The notes under the pieces: model-generated
Told to the model about the DNA's origin: nothing
What the model saw: the letters and a program-made list of their open reading frames with translations, nothing else
Database searches by the model: none
In this document: positions 1 to 5,684 of the stretch, piece by piece
How the letters are laid out: the number at the start of each line of letters is the position of its first letter
How positions within the stretch are numbered: position 1 is the stretch's first letter
Program-made: the position numbers and the translations under genes
Assembly: GCA_003445555.1 (NCBI GenBank)
Contig: DMDI01000233.1
Location: 1 to 6,671 of the forward strand
DNA: 6,671 nucleotides
Reading direction: 5' to 3'
DNA from: Desulfotomaculum sp.
GTDB taxonomy: Bacteria; Bacillota; Desulfotomaculia; Desulfotomaculales; Nap2-2B

Positions 1-1152
1 GCCCGGCTTGTAAGTGCCATCAGGATAACCGGCAATAATTCCTTTTTCGCAAAGGGCCTTAATGTAAGCCGCGGCCCAGTGGCCGGCCGGTACGTCGGTA
101 AATTCACACTTTGGTACCGGGGGAACCTCTTTTTTCAAAGTGGTAAAGCTCCAGGTTATGGCGTCGTTTTCTGTGTTGTTATCTTCTCTTTTTATCGTTC
201 CTTGGGGAATGGTTACGGTATATTTTGTTTCGTAGTTAAATTTGTCGTGAGCAAGGGTCAAGGCTTTGCCGCTTACCGCAGCCTTTACGCCGGTCACTTC
301 TTTGTTTTTATCGTCTTTAATGCTGACCTTGGTTAAGTCCTCGGCCTTAATTTCCTGTTTGAAGGTAACTCCGACCGGGGCATCCAAAGCTACATCTTTG
401 GCATTTTGAGCCGGCTCGTATTTATCCACTTCCGGCTTAGACGGCGTGACTCCACCTCCACCGCCACCGCCTGGAGATGAAGGGGCGGTCACGGTAAAGG
501 TAGTCTGACCGGCCGTTTCTGCTCCGGCTACAAGGACCTTATATGTGCCCAGCACCGCCTCTGCCGGCAGGGTATAGTTAAACTGGTACTTTCCATCTAC
601 CGCAGCTTTTTTCTGGTCTACAAAAACCACTCTTCCGTTAGGGTCATAAATGGTGAGACCTACCTCAACGTTCCCCTGGGGAAGGACGCCGCTAATGGTT
701 ACCGTTTCCCCGCGCTTTAAGGAAGCAGGAATGGCAGTGGCCACTCCGGTGGTTAGCACCCCCACCGTAAAGTTCTTCATGCGGTGCGTGCTTTCACCGG
801 CCACGTGAATTTCCCAGGTGCCGGCGGGCGCGTCCGCCGGGAGAGTAAACTCTTCGGCAAAGGAGCCGTCAGCGTCCGTCCTGGTTTCCGCGGCGGCAAA
901 AATAGCTCCCCGCGCGTCTTTAATGGTCAATCCCACCGGTTTATTGACCAGGGGGGTATCTCCTGCTTTTAAGGTGCCGCTCACTATAAAGCTGCCTCCC
1001 GGTATTACCGTGGCCGGTATATTTAAAGTAAGTTCAGGTTCTTGAGCGGCGGAAAGTGAAACAGGAGCGGCCAAAGCTAAATAAAGCAAAAGTAAAAAAA
1101 GAAAAACAAGGCTCCAAAAGCAAGTGAACTTTCTCAATTCAATTCTTGGCAT
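1..1152 (-). CDS. SLH-domain surface protein with Ig-like and Big_5 domains (C-terminus outside window)
   Basis: An open frame of 384 codons runs off the left edge of the window, so the protein is incomplete. The ATG at 1152 follows AAAGGAGG with a 6-base spacer. Residues 1-36 form a signal peptide: basic start MPRIELRK, a very hydrophobic core at about 12-29, and likely cleavage near the AA at 35-36. Two bacterial Ig-like beta domains follow at about 38-130 and 133-222. A run of seven glycines (228-234) acts as a linker. A Big_5/SbsA-type Ig domain spans about 242-340, from VDKYEPA to WSFTT. An S-layer homology domain begins at F351 (FTDVPAGHWAAAYI, then GIIAGYPDGTYKPG) and is cut by the window edge; more SLH copies would be expected just outside. 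By family knowledge SLH domains bind pyruvylated secondary cell-wall polymers, so this protein should be exported and held at the cell wall. The Ig domains probably act as spacers or binding modules, and no enzymatic domain is visible. It lies 78 bases after the preceding gene and could be co-transcribed with it. Confidence 0.93.
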   Translation of the reverse strand, partial: MPRIELRKFTCFWSLVFLFLLLLYLALAAPVSLSAAQEPELTLNIPATVIPGGSFIVSGTLKAGDTPLVNKPVGLTIKDARGAIFAAAETRTDADGSFAEEFTLPADAPAGTWEIHVAGESTHRMKNFTVGVLTTGVATAIPASLKRGETVTISGVLPQGNVEVGLTIYDPNGRVVFVDQKKAAVDGKYQFNYTLPAEAVLGTYKVLVAGAETAGQTTFTVTAPSSPGGGGGGGVTPSKPEVDKYEPAQNAKDVALDAPVGVTFKQEIKAEDLTKVSIKDDKNKEVTGVKAAVSGKALTLAHDKFNYETKYTVTIPQGTIKREDNNTENDAITWSFTTLKKEVPPVPKCEFTDVPAGHWAAAYIKALCEKGIIAGYPDGTYKPG

Positions 1153-1230
1153 GATTTTCCTCCTTTGAAAAATAAAAATTTATTGCTGTTGGCGATAAAT
1201 AAGCTAAACTTACGGCTTACTAAGAGCATA

Positions 1231-2331
1231 CTAAGACAGCACCCGGAGTCCGGCCTCCTTAGGCTCCGCTAAAGAACGCCAGGCGGCGCTGGTGCTCCAG
1301 TCGTTCCACAAAAGAGCCTTCAATTTAAAGCTTCCGCTTTCCTTGGGCTGGTAGAGGGCGGCGTACTCCGCCGCGCCTTCCGTAATTTGGGGCAGGCGGG
1401 CGGCATTTAAAAAGCGGGGCTCGTTTCCGTTTAAAACCTCCAGGATGGAAAGACCGCTTACGGCGCCCGGAGTGTTTTTCCTGGCCTTACTGACCAGGTA
1501 GTAGCCTTTTCCTGTCTTTAAGGGTTCAACATATACTCTTTGCTGATCATCGTAAACTCCCAACCAGGTGATGCTGGCTATTGTTTCCGGAGGGGTGCCG
1601 GCCGGGGCGAGCACCGTTATGTCTTCCGGGTAGCGCGGGCAGATTTCGGCTTCGCTAAAGTAACTCCAGGCAATTCCGGTAAGGAGCAGTAAATCCCCCA
1701 GCTTTAGATTTTCTTGCGGACTATATTTGGGGCGGATGTCTCCGGTGTAAACAAGCAATTTTTGTCCTTGCTCATCTTCCACGTAAAACTCGTTTTTCTT
1801 AATTTCGGTTACCTTTACTTTTTCTACCTGCACCAACTGGTAAAGGTAGTTTCCTACCACCGGGACCTTCAGCTTCCGCGGGGTGGGTAGCCAGGGAGTG
1901 CCTCCTAACTGAACATCCCGGGCATAATTTAAGTGGAGCTGCCGGAGGCCCCAACCGTCGGTAGCCACCTTTCCCCTTAAAACCAGACCCTGACCTTCGT
2001 AAAATTCAGGCCGGCCGGCGCATTCCCCCGCCCAGACGGTAATTCCTCCGGTCTTGTCTTCTGTCACCGGAAGCTGCCCGTCGGCAAAGGCAGCGGAATA
2101 AAAAGTAGGAAAACCAGTTTTTTGGGTAAAAAGACCGTCCCCGTAATATTTTCTTAAATCAGAAGGCACATCCTCAATATTTTTGTAATATATTGTTCCT
2201 CCCACGTCATGGTTACCTGGGACGGGGTAAAAGGATATTCCTGCTTGCGTTATGGGCTGGGTAATATTTTGCCGGTAAAGGTCAAACCAGGCCAGACCTT
2301 TTTCTAAAGAAAGGAAATTTTTTTTCGGCAT
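1231..2331 (-). CDS. Truncated metallophosphoesterase/OB-fold protein with C-terminal beta domain (probably a gene with internal deletions)
   Basis: A 366-residue frame whose ATG follows AAGGAGG with a 9-base spacer; the frame has a stop about 60 bases upstream, so it cannot extend. Residues 9-85 resemble the middle of a calcineurin-like metallophosphoesterase: FYPVPGNHDV at 34-43 is the GNHD metal-ligand motif, and FGxP-like text follows (GFPTFYSAAF). The family's earlier DxH and GDxxD motifs and the later GHxH motif are all absent, so catalysis is unlikely. Residues about 88-155 read like an OB fold lacking its first strands (TEDKTGGITVWAGE, then LVLRGKV). A fuller OB-like domain spans about 160-241 (EFYVEDEQGQKLLVYTGDI, then DITVL). 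Residues about 253-366 form a beta domain shared with the phosphatase upstream. No signal peptide is present, although MPKKNFLSL looks like the start of one. My inference is an exported phosphoesterase that lost its signal core plus N-terminal half, and then a second internal block. A native protein of unknown function is the alternative. Confidence 0.75.
   Translation of the reverse strand: MPKKNFLSLEKGLAWFDLYRQNITQPITQAGISFYPVPGNHDVGGTIYYKNIEDVPSDLRKYYGDGLFTQKTGFPTFYSAAFADGQLPVTEDKTGGITVWAGECAGRPEFYEGQGLVLRGKVATDGWGLRQLHLNYARDVQLGGTPWLPTPRKLKVPVVGNYLYQLVQVEKVKVTEIKKNEFYVEDEQGQKLLVYTGDIRPKYSPQENLKLGDLLLLTGIAWSYFSEAEICPRYPEDITVLAPAGTPPETIASITWLGVYDDQQRVYVEPLKTGKGYYLVSKARKNTPGAVSGLSILEVLNGNEPRFLNAARLPQITEGAAEYAALYQPKESGSFKLKALLWNDWSTSAAWRSLAEPKEAGLRVLS
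1234..1575 (-). repeat. C-terminal beta domain, copy in the phosphoesterase-like protein
   Basis: Residues about 253-366 of this protein align end to end with residues about 490-606 of the upstream alkaline phosphatase, at roughly half identical residues. Shared blocks include GLSILEVL, FLNAARL, ALYQP and WNDWSTSAAWRSLAEPKE. The last block is nearly identical in DNA too: 1274-1311 matches 2478-2515 with two synonymous differences in 38 bases. The LWNDW...LAEP ending resembles a C-terminal Ig-like module seen in other clostridial surface proteins (FLWD...PLAE type). Its function is unknown to me. Confidence 0.85.
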
Positions 2332-2384
2332 TAAGTTAAACCTCCTTCTTTCTTTGCGGTTAAATCTCCCCTTTGGCTTTGGTT

Positions 2385-2433
2385 AAAAGAAAAAAAGGGG
2401 GGATGAGAAGAGGTTTTTAACCCTCTTCTCACC
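2385..2433 (-). terminator. Rho-independent terminator of the alkaline phosphatase gene
   Basis: Read on the minus strand just after the phosphatase stop codon, GAGAAGAGG pairs with CCTCTTCTC around an 8-base A-rich loop. The stem extends by three more pairs, one of them G-T. After five C residues comes a T-rich tract (TTTTTTCTTTT at 2396-2386). The gap between stem and T tract is longer than ideal, so some read-through into the next gene is possible. Confidence 0.85.
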
Positions 2434-2437
2434 GGGT

Positions 2438-4258
2438 TTAGTTAATAGAAATGGTCAACTCTTTAGGTTCGGCCAGAGAACGCCAGGCAGCGCTGGTGCT
2501 CCAATCGTTCCACAAGAAACCCTTTACCTCAAAACTACCTGCCGTTGCCGGCTGGTAAAGGGCGGTAAATTCTGCGGGAGGCGTTTCGGAAACGGCCAGG
2601 CGGGCAGCGTTTAAGAAGAAAGGCTGGGTCCCCTGAAGCACCTCTAAAATACTTAGACCCTGAACGGAAGAACCCGGGGTGTTGTGCTTCGCCTTTAAAG
2701 TGAGATAATAAGGCTTTCCTTTGCTTAAAGTGGTTCCGGCCGGCTGGTTTTGGTTATCCTGCACCAAAAGGCCGGTGATCGTGGCCACCATTCCCGGCAC
2801 ACTTCCCACGGTGAGGGCTACCTCCTTTCCCAGGTAACCGTATTTATCTGCCCGGGCAAGATAATCACCTTCTTTGCTGAAGGTATAGCTGGTTTTCCCC
2901 TGGGCATCGCTGGTCAAGGTGGCAAGAACATTGCCTGCCCCCTTGATGATGTTTACTAGAGCATTACTTACCGGAAGGCCCAGGGAACTTAGCTGAAAGC
3001 CTGTAGACTGGTTGACCGGCGCCGGGCTGTGCTGGAGCACCAGAGGCTTGTCTAGGCTAAGAAGGGAGGCAATTTTGCGAGGGAGGTCGGTGTTGTCAAT
3101 GGTTTCGCTAAAGAGACTGGCGCCCGGTCCTTCTGCCAGCACCGGTACCGGGGCGGCGGTATGGTCTTTGCTCCCCCACATATACAGCCCGTTTTCATAG
3201 TTTAGGCCCCCGCACTCGTGGTCGGCCGTGACAATAATCAATGTCTCTGGGTGGTTCTTTTGGAAATCCAAGGCTGCCTTTACCGCCAGGTCAAAGCCCT
3301 GCATTTCGCCCAAAAGATAGGGGACATCATTGGCGTGGCCGGCCCAGTCAATCTGGGAGCCTTCAATCATCACAAAGAAACCGTCCGGGTCCTTGGCCAA
3401 GGTTTCCAGGGCCTTGGCAGTCATCTCGGAAAGGTGAGGCTCCGGGTTGCCTGCCTGGCGTTGGTGTTCCGGAGTAAGGCCTTCCTTTTCGGTGAAAAGG
3501 CCCAAAAGCCTGTCCGCATTGGCCGCACTTAATTGCGAAGCATTTTCTGCCACTGAATATCCTTTGCCCTGGAATTCACCAACAAGGTCCCGGCTGTCAT
3601 TTGCGTCTTTTACCTTTTTCCCCGCCTCGTTGTAGTATTCTGGCCGGCCGGTAGCGGTAAAGTTCCGTTTTTCCCCGCCTAAAAGCACCTCAATGGGGTA
3701 GTCTTGAACGGCAAAGTTATCAAAGTATTGGGAGGCAATTTTATTAAACTGGTTGCGGTGGGGAACATGGGCGGCAAAGCCGGCCGGGGTGGCGTGGCAA
3801 ATTTGGGAGGTGGCCACAAGTCCGGTGGCTAAACCCTTTAATTCCGCCAGCTCCAGGATGTGGGGCACCTCATCCGGAAGGAATTCATCATCATCCGGAG
3901 TCATCCCCAGGATGCGGTTCAGGGTCTTATACCCGGTGGACATGGCTGTGGCGGCAGCGGCAGAATCGGTAATATCAGCGTCGGCCGAACGGGTGGTCAT
4001 TTTCCCGGCTGCGTCATTTACCTCATCCAGATAGACCATTTTTCCTACTGGAGTTGTCCAGCCTGATTGGTCCCGGTAGGCCTCAATTTGCTCAAAACCC
4101 ATCCCGTCACCAATAAGTAAAATAACGTTTTTAACCTCTGTCTGGTTACCCTGGGCAGATCCTGGGATAAGTGCCGGTACAAGGGAGGTGAGGAGAAAAA
4201 CCACCGCCAGCAGGCAGGTAAAAAGTTTCTTTTTTCCCTTATTTCCTTTTCTAAACAT
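2438..4258 (-). CDS. phoA: Secreted PhoA-family alkaline phosphatase with two C-terminal beta domains
   Basis: Hydrolyses phosphate monoesters outside the membrane to release phosphate. The ATG at 4258 follows AAAGGAGG with a 7-base spacer. Residues 1-36 are a signal peptide (MFRKGNKGKKKL, hydrophobic 12-31, cleavage near GSAQ). All active-site blocks of the family are present: D51 in LLIGDGMG, the D98-S99 nucleophile in TDSAAAATAMSTG, H155 and T157 in CHATPAG, E299 in MIEGSQIDWAGH with D304 and H308, D346-H347 in TADHECGG, and H366 in KDHTAAPVPV. H155 and W305 replace the Asp153/Lys328 pair of the E. coli enzyme, as in Bacillus- and Thermotoga-type enzymes where metal preference differs. After the catalytic domain (to about 405) comes a carboxypeptidase-regulatory-like beta domain (about 411-488) and the C-terminal domain shared with the next gene (about 490-606). 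At 606 residues it is longer than the usual 450 or so because of these additions. A four-repeat PhoP box lies upstream and a terminator follows directly, so it is probably its own phosphate-starvation transcript. Confidence 0.96.
   Translation of the reverse strand: MFRKGNKGKKKLFTCLLAVVFLLTSLVPALIPGSAQGNQTEVKNVILLIGDGMGFEQIEAYRDQSGWTTPVGKMVYLDEVNDAAGKMTTRSADADITDSAAAATAMSTGYKTLNRILGMTPDDDEFLPDEVPHILELAELKGLATGLVATSQICHATPAGFAAHVPHRNQFNKIASQYFDNFAVQDYPIEVLLGGEKRNFTATGRPEYYNEAGKKVKDANDSRDLVGEFQGKGYSVAENASQLSAANADRLLGLFTEKEGLTPEHQRQAGNPEPHLSEMTAKALETLAKDPDGFFVMIEGSQIDWAGHANDVPYLLGEMQGFDLAVKAALDFQKNHPETLIIVTADHECGGLNYENGLYMWGSKDHTAAPVPVLAEGPGASLFSETIDNTDLPRKIASLLSLDKPLVLQHSPAPVNQSTGFQLSSLGLPVSNALVNIIKGAGNVLATLTSDAQGKTSYTFSKEGDYLARADKYGYLGKEVALTVGSVPGMVATITGLLVQDNQNQPAGTTLSKGKPYYLTLKAKHNTPGSSVQGLSILEVLQGTQPFFLNAARLAVSETPPAEFTALYQPATAGSFEVKGFLWNDWSTSAAWRSLAEPKELTISIN
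2441..2791 (-). repeat. C-terminal beta domain, copy in the alkaline phosphatase
   Basis: Residues about 490-606, from VATITGLLVQDNQNQ to the end, match the end of the neighbouring phosphoesterase-like protein. The same NTPG, GLSILEVL, FLNAARL and WNDWSTSAAWRSLAEPKE blocks occur in the same order. Conservation is strongest over the last 25 residues. This domain is not part of the PhoA catalytic fold. Confidence 0.85.
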
Positions 4259-4272
4259 TGAATAGCCTCCTT

Positions 4273-4449
4273 TTATAAAAAATTACGTTTCATATCAATT
4301 CCTATACCTGGTAGGTTCGGCGTGACCGTTGTAAAAAGGTTGCGCTTTTTTTTAGCCTTTTCCAGGCGGTAAAACGCAGCATTCCGCACTTTAATTCCTG
4401 TTTTCCCTTCTGTTATCTTTCGCTGTCCAGATTTTAAGGTGTTTTTCAC
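4273..4449 (-). other. Doubtful 58-codon leader reading frame upstream of the phosphatase
   Basis: An open frame of 58 codons runs from a GTG at 4449 to a TAA 14 bases before the phosphatase ATG. The predicted peptide is basic (RLEKAKKKRNLF near the middle) and resembles no family I know. The GTG lies inside a very good AGGAGGTGA ribosome binding sequence, so it cannot be served by it; the in-frame codon 11 bases after AGGAGG is TTA, not TTG. It could be a chance frame, a decayed small gene, or a translated leader coupled to the phosphatase. I do not regard it as an established gene. Confidence 0.15.
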
Positions 4450-4451
4450 CT
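4437..4451 (-). other. Small hairpin covering an orphan Shine-Dalgarno sequence
   Basis: On the minus strand AGGTG and CACCT pair around an AAAAA loop. The left arm is part of TAGGAGGTGA, a near-complete anti-16S match, yet no ATG, GTG or TTG follows at 5-12 bases. It lies within the predicted phosphatase leader. A ribosome standby site or a relic of a lost start codon are possible readings. Confidence 0.35.
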
Positions 4452-4457
4452 CCTATT

Positions 4458-4473
4458 AGTTAATTAATTAACT
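4458..4473. repeat. 16-base perfect palindrome in the phosphatase leader
   Basis: AGTTAATTAATTAACT is its own reverse complement. It sits about 110 bases downstream of the predicted start of transcription and 7 bases before the orphan Shine-Dalgarno. It is A/T-rich, so it could be chance, a dimer-binding operator, or an RNA stem. Its GTTAA arms resemble half of the TTAACA Pho repeat but without the 11-base phasing. Confidence 0.4.
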
Positions 4474-4589
4474 GGATTATTGAGGTTAGCTATTACCGCT
4501 ACTGCATCCTTAGTAATTGGGGTGGCAAATAAACCATAGTGATTGGTATCTTTTAATTCACGGGAAGCCGTTCACTTATTGCTAAATAA

Positions 4590-4595
4590 ATAATA
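4590..4595 (-). promoter_or_regulatory. Predicted -10 element of the phosphatase promoter
   Basis: TATTAT on the minus strand matches TATAAT at five of six positions. It lies 9 bases downstream of the last TTAACA repeat. If it is the -10, transcription starts near the A at 4583 and the PhoP box covers -22 to -60, the position known for Bacillus subtilis PhoP-activated promoters. No good -35 is visible, which fits an activated promoter. The leader would be about 325 nt. Confidence 0.6.
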
Positions 4596-4604
4596 ACAAA
4601 GTAA

Positions 4605-4643
4605 TGTTAAATAGCTGTTAAGATTGTGTTAATTTTGTGTTAA
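4605..4643 (-). promoter_or_regulatory. PhoP box: four perfect TTAACA repeats at 11-base spacing
   Basis: Read toward the phosphatase, TTAACA occurs at 4643-4638, 4632-4627, 4621-4616 and 4610-4605, each separated by exactly five bases. The established B. subtilis PhoP consensus is TT(A/C/T)ACA repeats with a 5-base spacer, and four repeats bind two PhoP dimers. The match, phasing, orientation and distance to the -10 all agree. Phosphate-starvation control of the alkaline phosphatase is therefore very likely. Confidence 0.9.
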
Positions 4644-4841
4644 GGCGGTCAACTTTCTTTGGGTAGGATAAAATTATTTGCCGGAAGTTAAGATAAGGAT
4701 TGCCCGCCTGGCTCAAAAAAACCTTACTGATAAATTTTGGGTTGCCCGGCAAATTAATTCGGGCACACGGTATAATTATATGCACGGAGAATTTTGTTAC
4801 TGCCGTTGCCAGCCCCGGCTTATCCTGAGTAGCCCCTTTTT
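4644..4841. other. Intergenic stretch after the response regulator, no gene seen
   Basis: About 200 bases between the regulator's stop codon and the PhoP box. On the minus strand TGCCCG pairs with CGGGCA (4765-4760 with 4748-4743, 11-base loop), followed after about 20 bases by a run of seven T. This may be a weak, non-classical terminator for the regulator. A palindromic TATAATTATA lies at 4771-4780 without a convincing -35 on either strand. Nothing else is recognisable. Confidence 0.4.
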
Positions 4842-5564
4842 CTAAACGTTGTCTTTAACGCGGTATCCTATTCCGTAAACAGTTTCAATAAATTGAGGTG
4901 AATCCGGCAACTGACGGGAAAGTTTCCGTCGGATATGCTGGACGTGCATGTCCACGGCCCGGTTATTAACTTCGCAATTGCTGCCCCAGATGTGCTCTAA
5001 AAGCATCCTTCGGGAAAATACCTTCCCCGGTCTGCTGACCAGGGTATATAAAATTTTAAACTCCTTAGGGGTGAACTCCTGTTTTACTCCGTTTACCGTT
5101 ATCATATGTGAACGGCGGTCAATTATCAGGGGGCCGTAAGTCAGCCTTTCCGGTTCGCTTCTACTAAAAGCCCTGCCCGCTGCTTCTAACCTGCCCCGCC
5201 GCAATCGGGCCTTTACCCGGGCCAACAACTCCCTATAACTAAAAGGTTTGGTTATATAATCATCGGCCCCCGCTTCCAATCCCATGACCCGGTTCATTTC
5301 TTCCTCTAAAATACTGAGCATAATAACCGGAACATGCCTGGTTTTTGAATTTTGCCGCAGAGTACGGCATACCATCAAGCTGTCTTTTTCAGGCGGCAGG
5401 TCTAGAATTATCAGGTCAGGCTCTTCTTGCCAGGTTGGTTTGAGGACCGTTTCTCCATCACCGGCTAAGATTATCTTGTAGCCCTCCCGTTCCAGGTGAG
5501 TTCGTAAAGTTTCTCCTTTATTTACTTCATTTGTTTCATTACTCACCAGAAGGATTTTAGACAT
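4842..5564 (-). CDS. OmpR/PhoB-family response regulator with atypical receiver domain
   Basis: A 240-residue two-domain transcription factor, the normal family length. The ATG at 5564 follows GGGAGG with a 7-base spacer. The receiver domain (1-122) keeps the phospho-acceptor D55 in LIILDLPP, S84 in PVIMLS at the Thr/Ser switch position, and K106 in DDYITKPFS. However, the usual VDDE metal-binding acidic pair reads VSNE (S8, N9, E10), and the loop after D55 is one residue shorter than in B. subtilis PhoP (DLPPEKD in place of DxxLPxxDG). Phosphorylation may thus be weak or absent. The C-terminal winged helix (about 140-240) is intact: the FTPKEFKIL segment, recognition helix RAVDMHVQHIRRKL (202-215), and the YGIGYRV wing. 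The nearest downstream gene is the alkaline phosphatase with a PhoP-type box, so a PhoP/PhoB-like role is plausible, but no kinase gene adjoins it. The regulator assignment is firm; its target and signal are inferred. Confidence 0.93.
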   Translation of the reverse strand: MSKILLVSNETNEVNKGETLRTHLEREGYKIILAGDGETVLKPTWQEEPDLIILDLPPEKDSLMVCRTLRQNSKTRHVPVIMLSILEEEMNRVMGLEAGADDYITKPFSYRELLARVKARLRRGRLEAAGRAFSRSEPERLTYGPLIIDRRSHMITVNGVKQEFTPKEFKILYTLVSRPGKVFSRRMLLEHIWGSNCEVNNRAVDMHVQHIRRKLSRQLPDSPQFIETVYGIGYRVKDNV

Positions 5565-5603
5565 TGGGCAACCTCCCTTGTCCTTTAATAAACTTTTTGT
5601 CTT

Positions 5604-5631
5604 ATAGGGCCGTTAAATTTAACGCCCCTAT
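5604..5631. repeat. 28-base near-perfect palindrome upstream of the response regulator
   Basis: ATAGGG...CCCTAT flanks an inner CGTTAAATTTAACG core; the two 14-base arms differ at one position only. It lies 40-67 bases before the regulator's ATG. Neither strand has a T tract directly after it and there is no loop, so it does not look like a terminator. An operator for a dimeric regulator, possibly autoregulation, is the likelier reading. A weak promoter-like pair (TTGTCA at 5646-5641 and TTAAAT at 5622-5617, minus strand) overlaps it. Confidence 0.5.
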
Positions 5632-5684
5632 CCCCTAAAATGACAAGCGAATATTCAGGAGCTAAGGCTAAGAGGTCTTATTTT

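Noticed and set aside
79..1045. Plus-strand open frames opposite the SLH protein
   Set aside because: They are shadows of a clearly coding minus-strand frame with a signal peptide, Ig domains and an SLH domain.
1200..1219. TAAGC/GCTTA hairpin between the phosphoesterase-like gene and the SLH gene as a terminator
   Set aside because: The stem has only five firm pairs with a 10-base loop and no proper T tract on the minus strand.
80..3790. Frequent GCCGGC/CCGGCCGG words
   Set aside because: They fall within coding frames at various codon positions, largely from Ala-Gly, Pro-Ala and similar codon pairs, without regular spacing; no repeat element is implied.
2750..4066. Several plus-strand open frames of 60-104 codons
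   Set aside because: They lie antisense inside the alkaline phosphatase gene, have no ribosome binding sites, and their peptides resemble no family.
4271..4302. TTGATA and TATAAA just before the phosphatase as a close promoter
   Set aside because: The spacing is only 15 bases and transcription would start at the ribosome binding site, leaving no leader.
4320..4420. Leader segment considered as a c-di-GMP or other known riboswitch
   Set aside because: Short fragments such as CCAGGT and GCGCAACC looked suggestive, but the conserved order of no riboswitch I know could be matched.
4771..4780. TATAATTATA as a promoter on either strand
   Set aside because: It is a palindromic -10-like word with no acceptable -35 at 16-18 bases on either strand, and a plus-strand transcript would only run antisense to the regulator.
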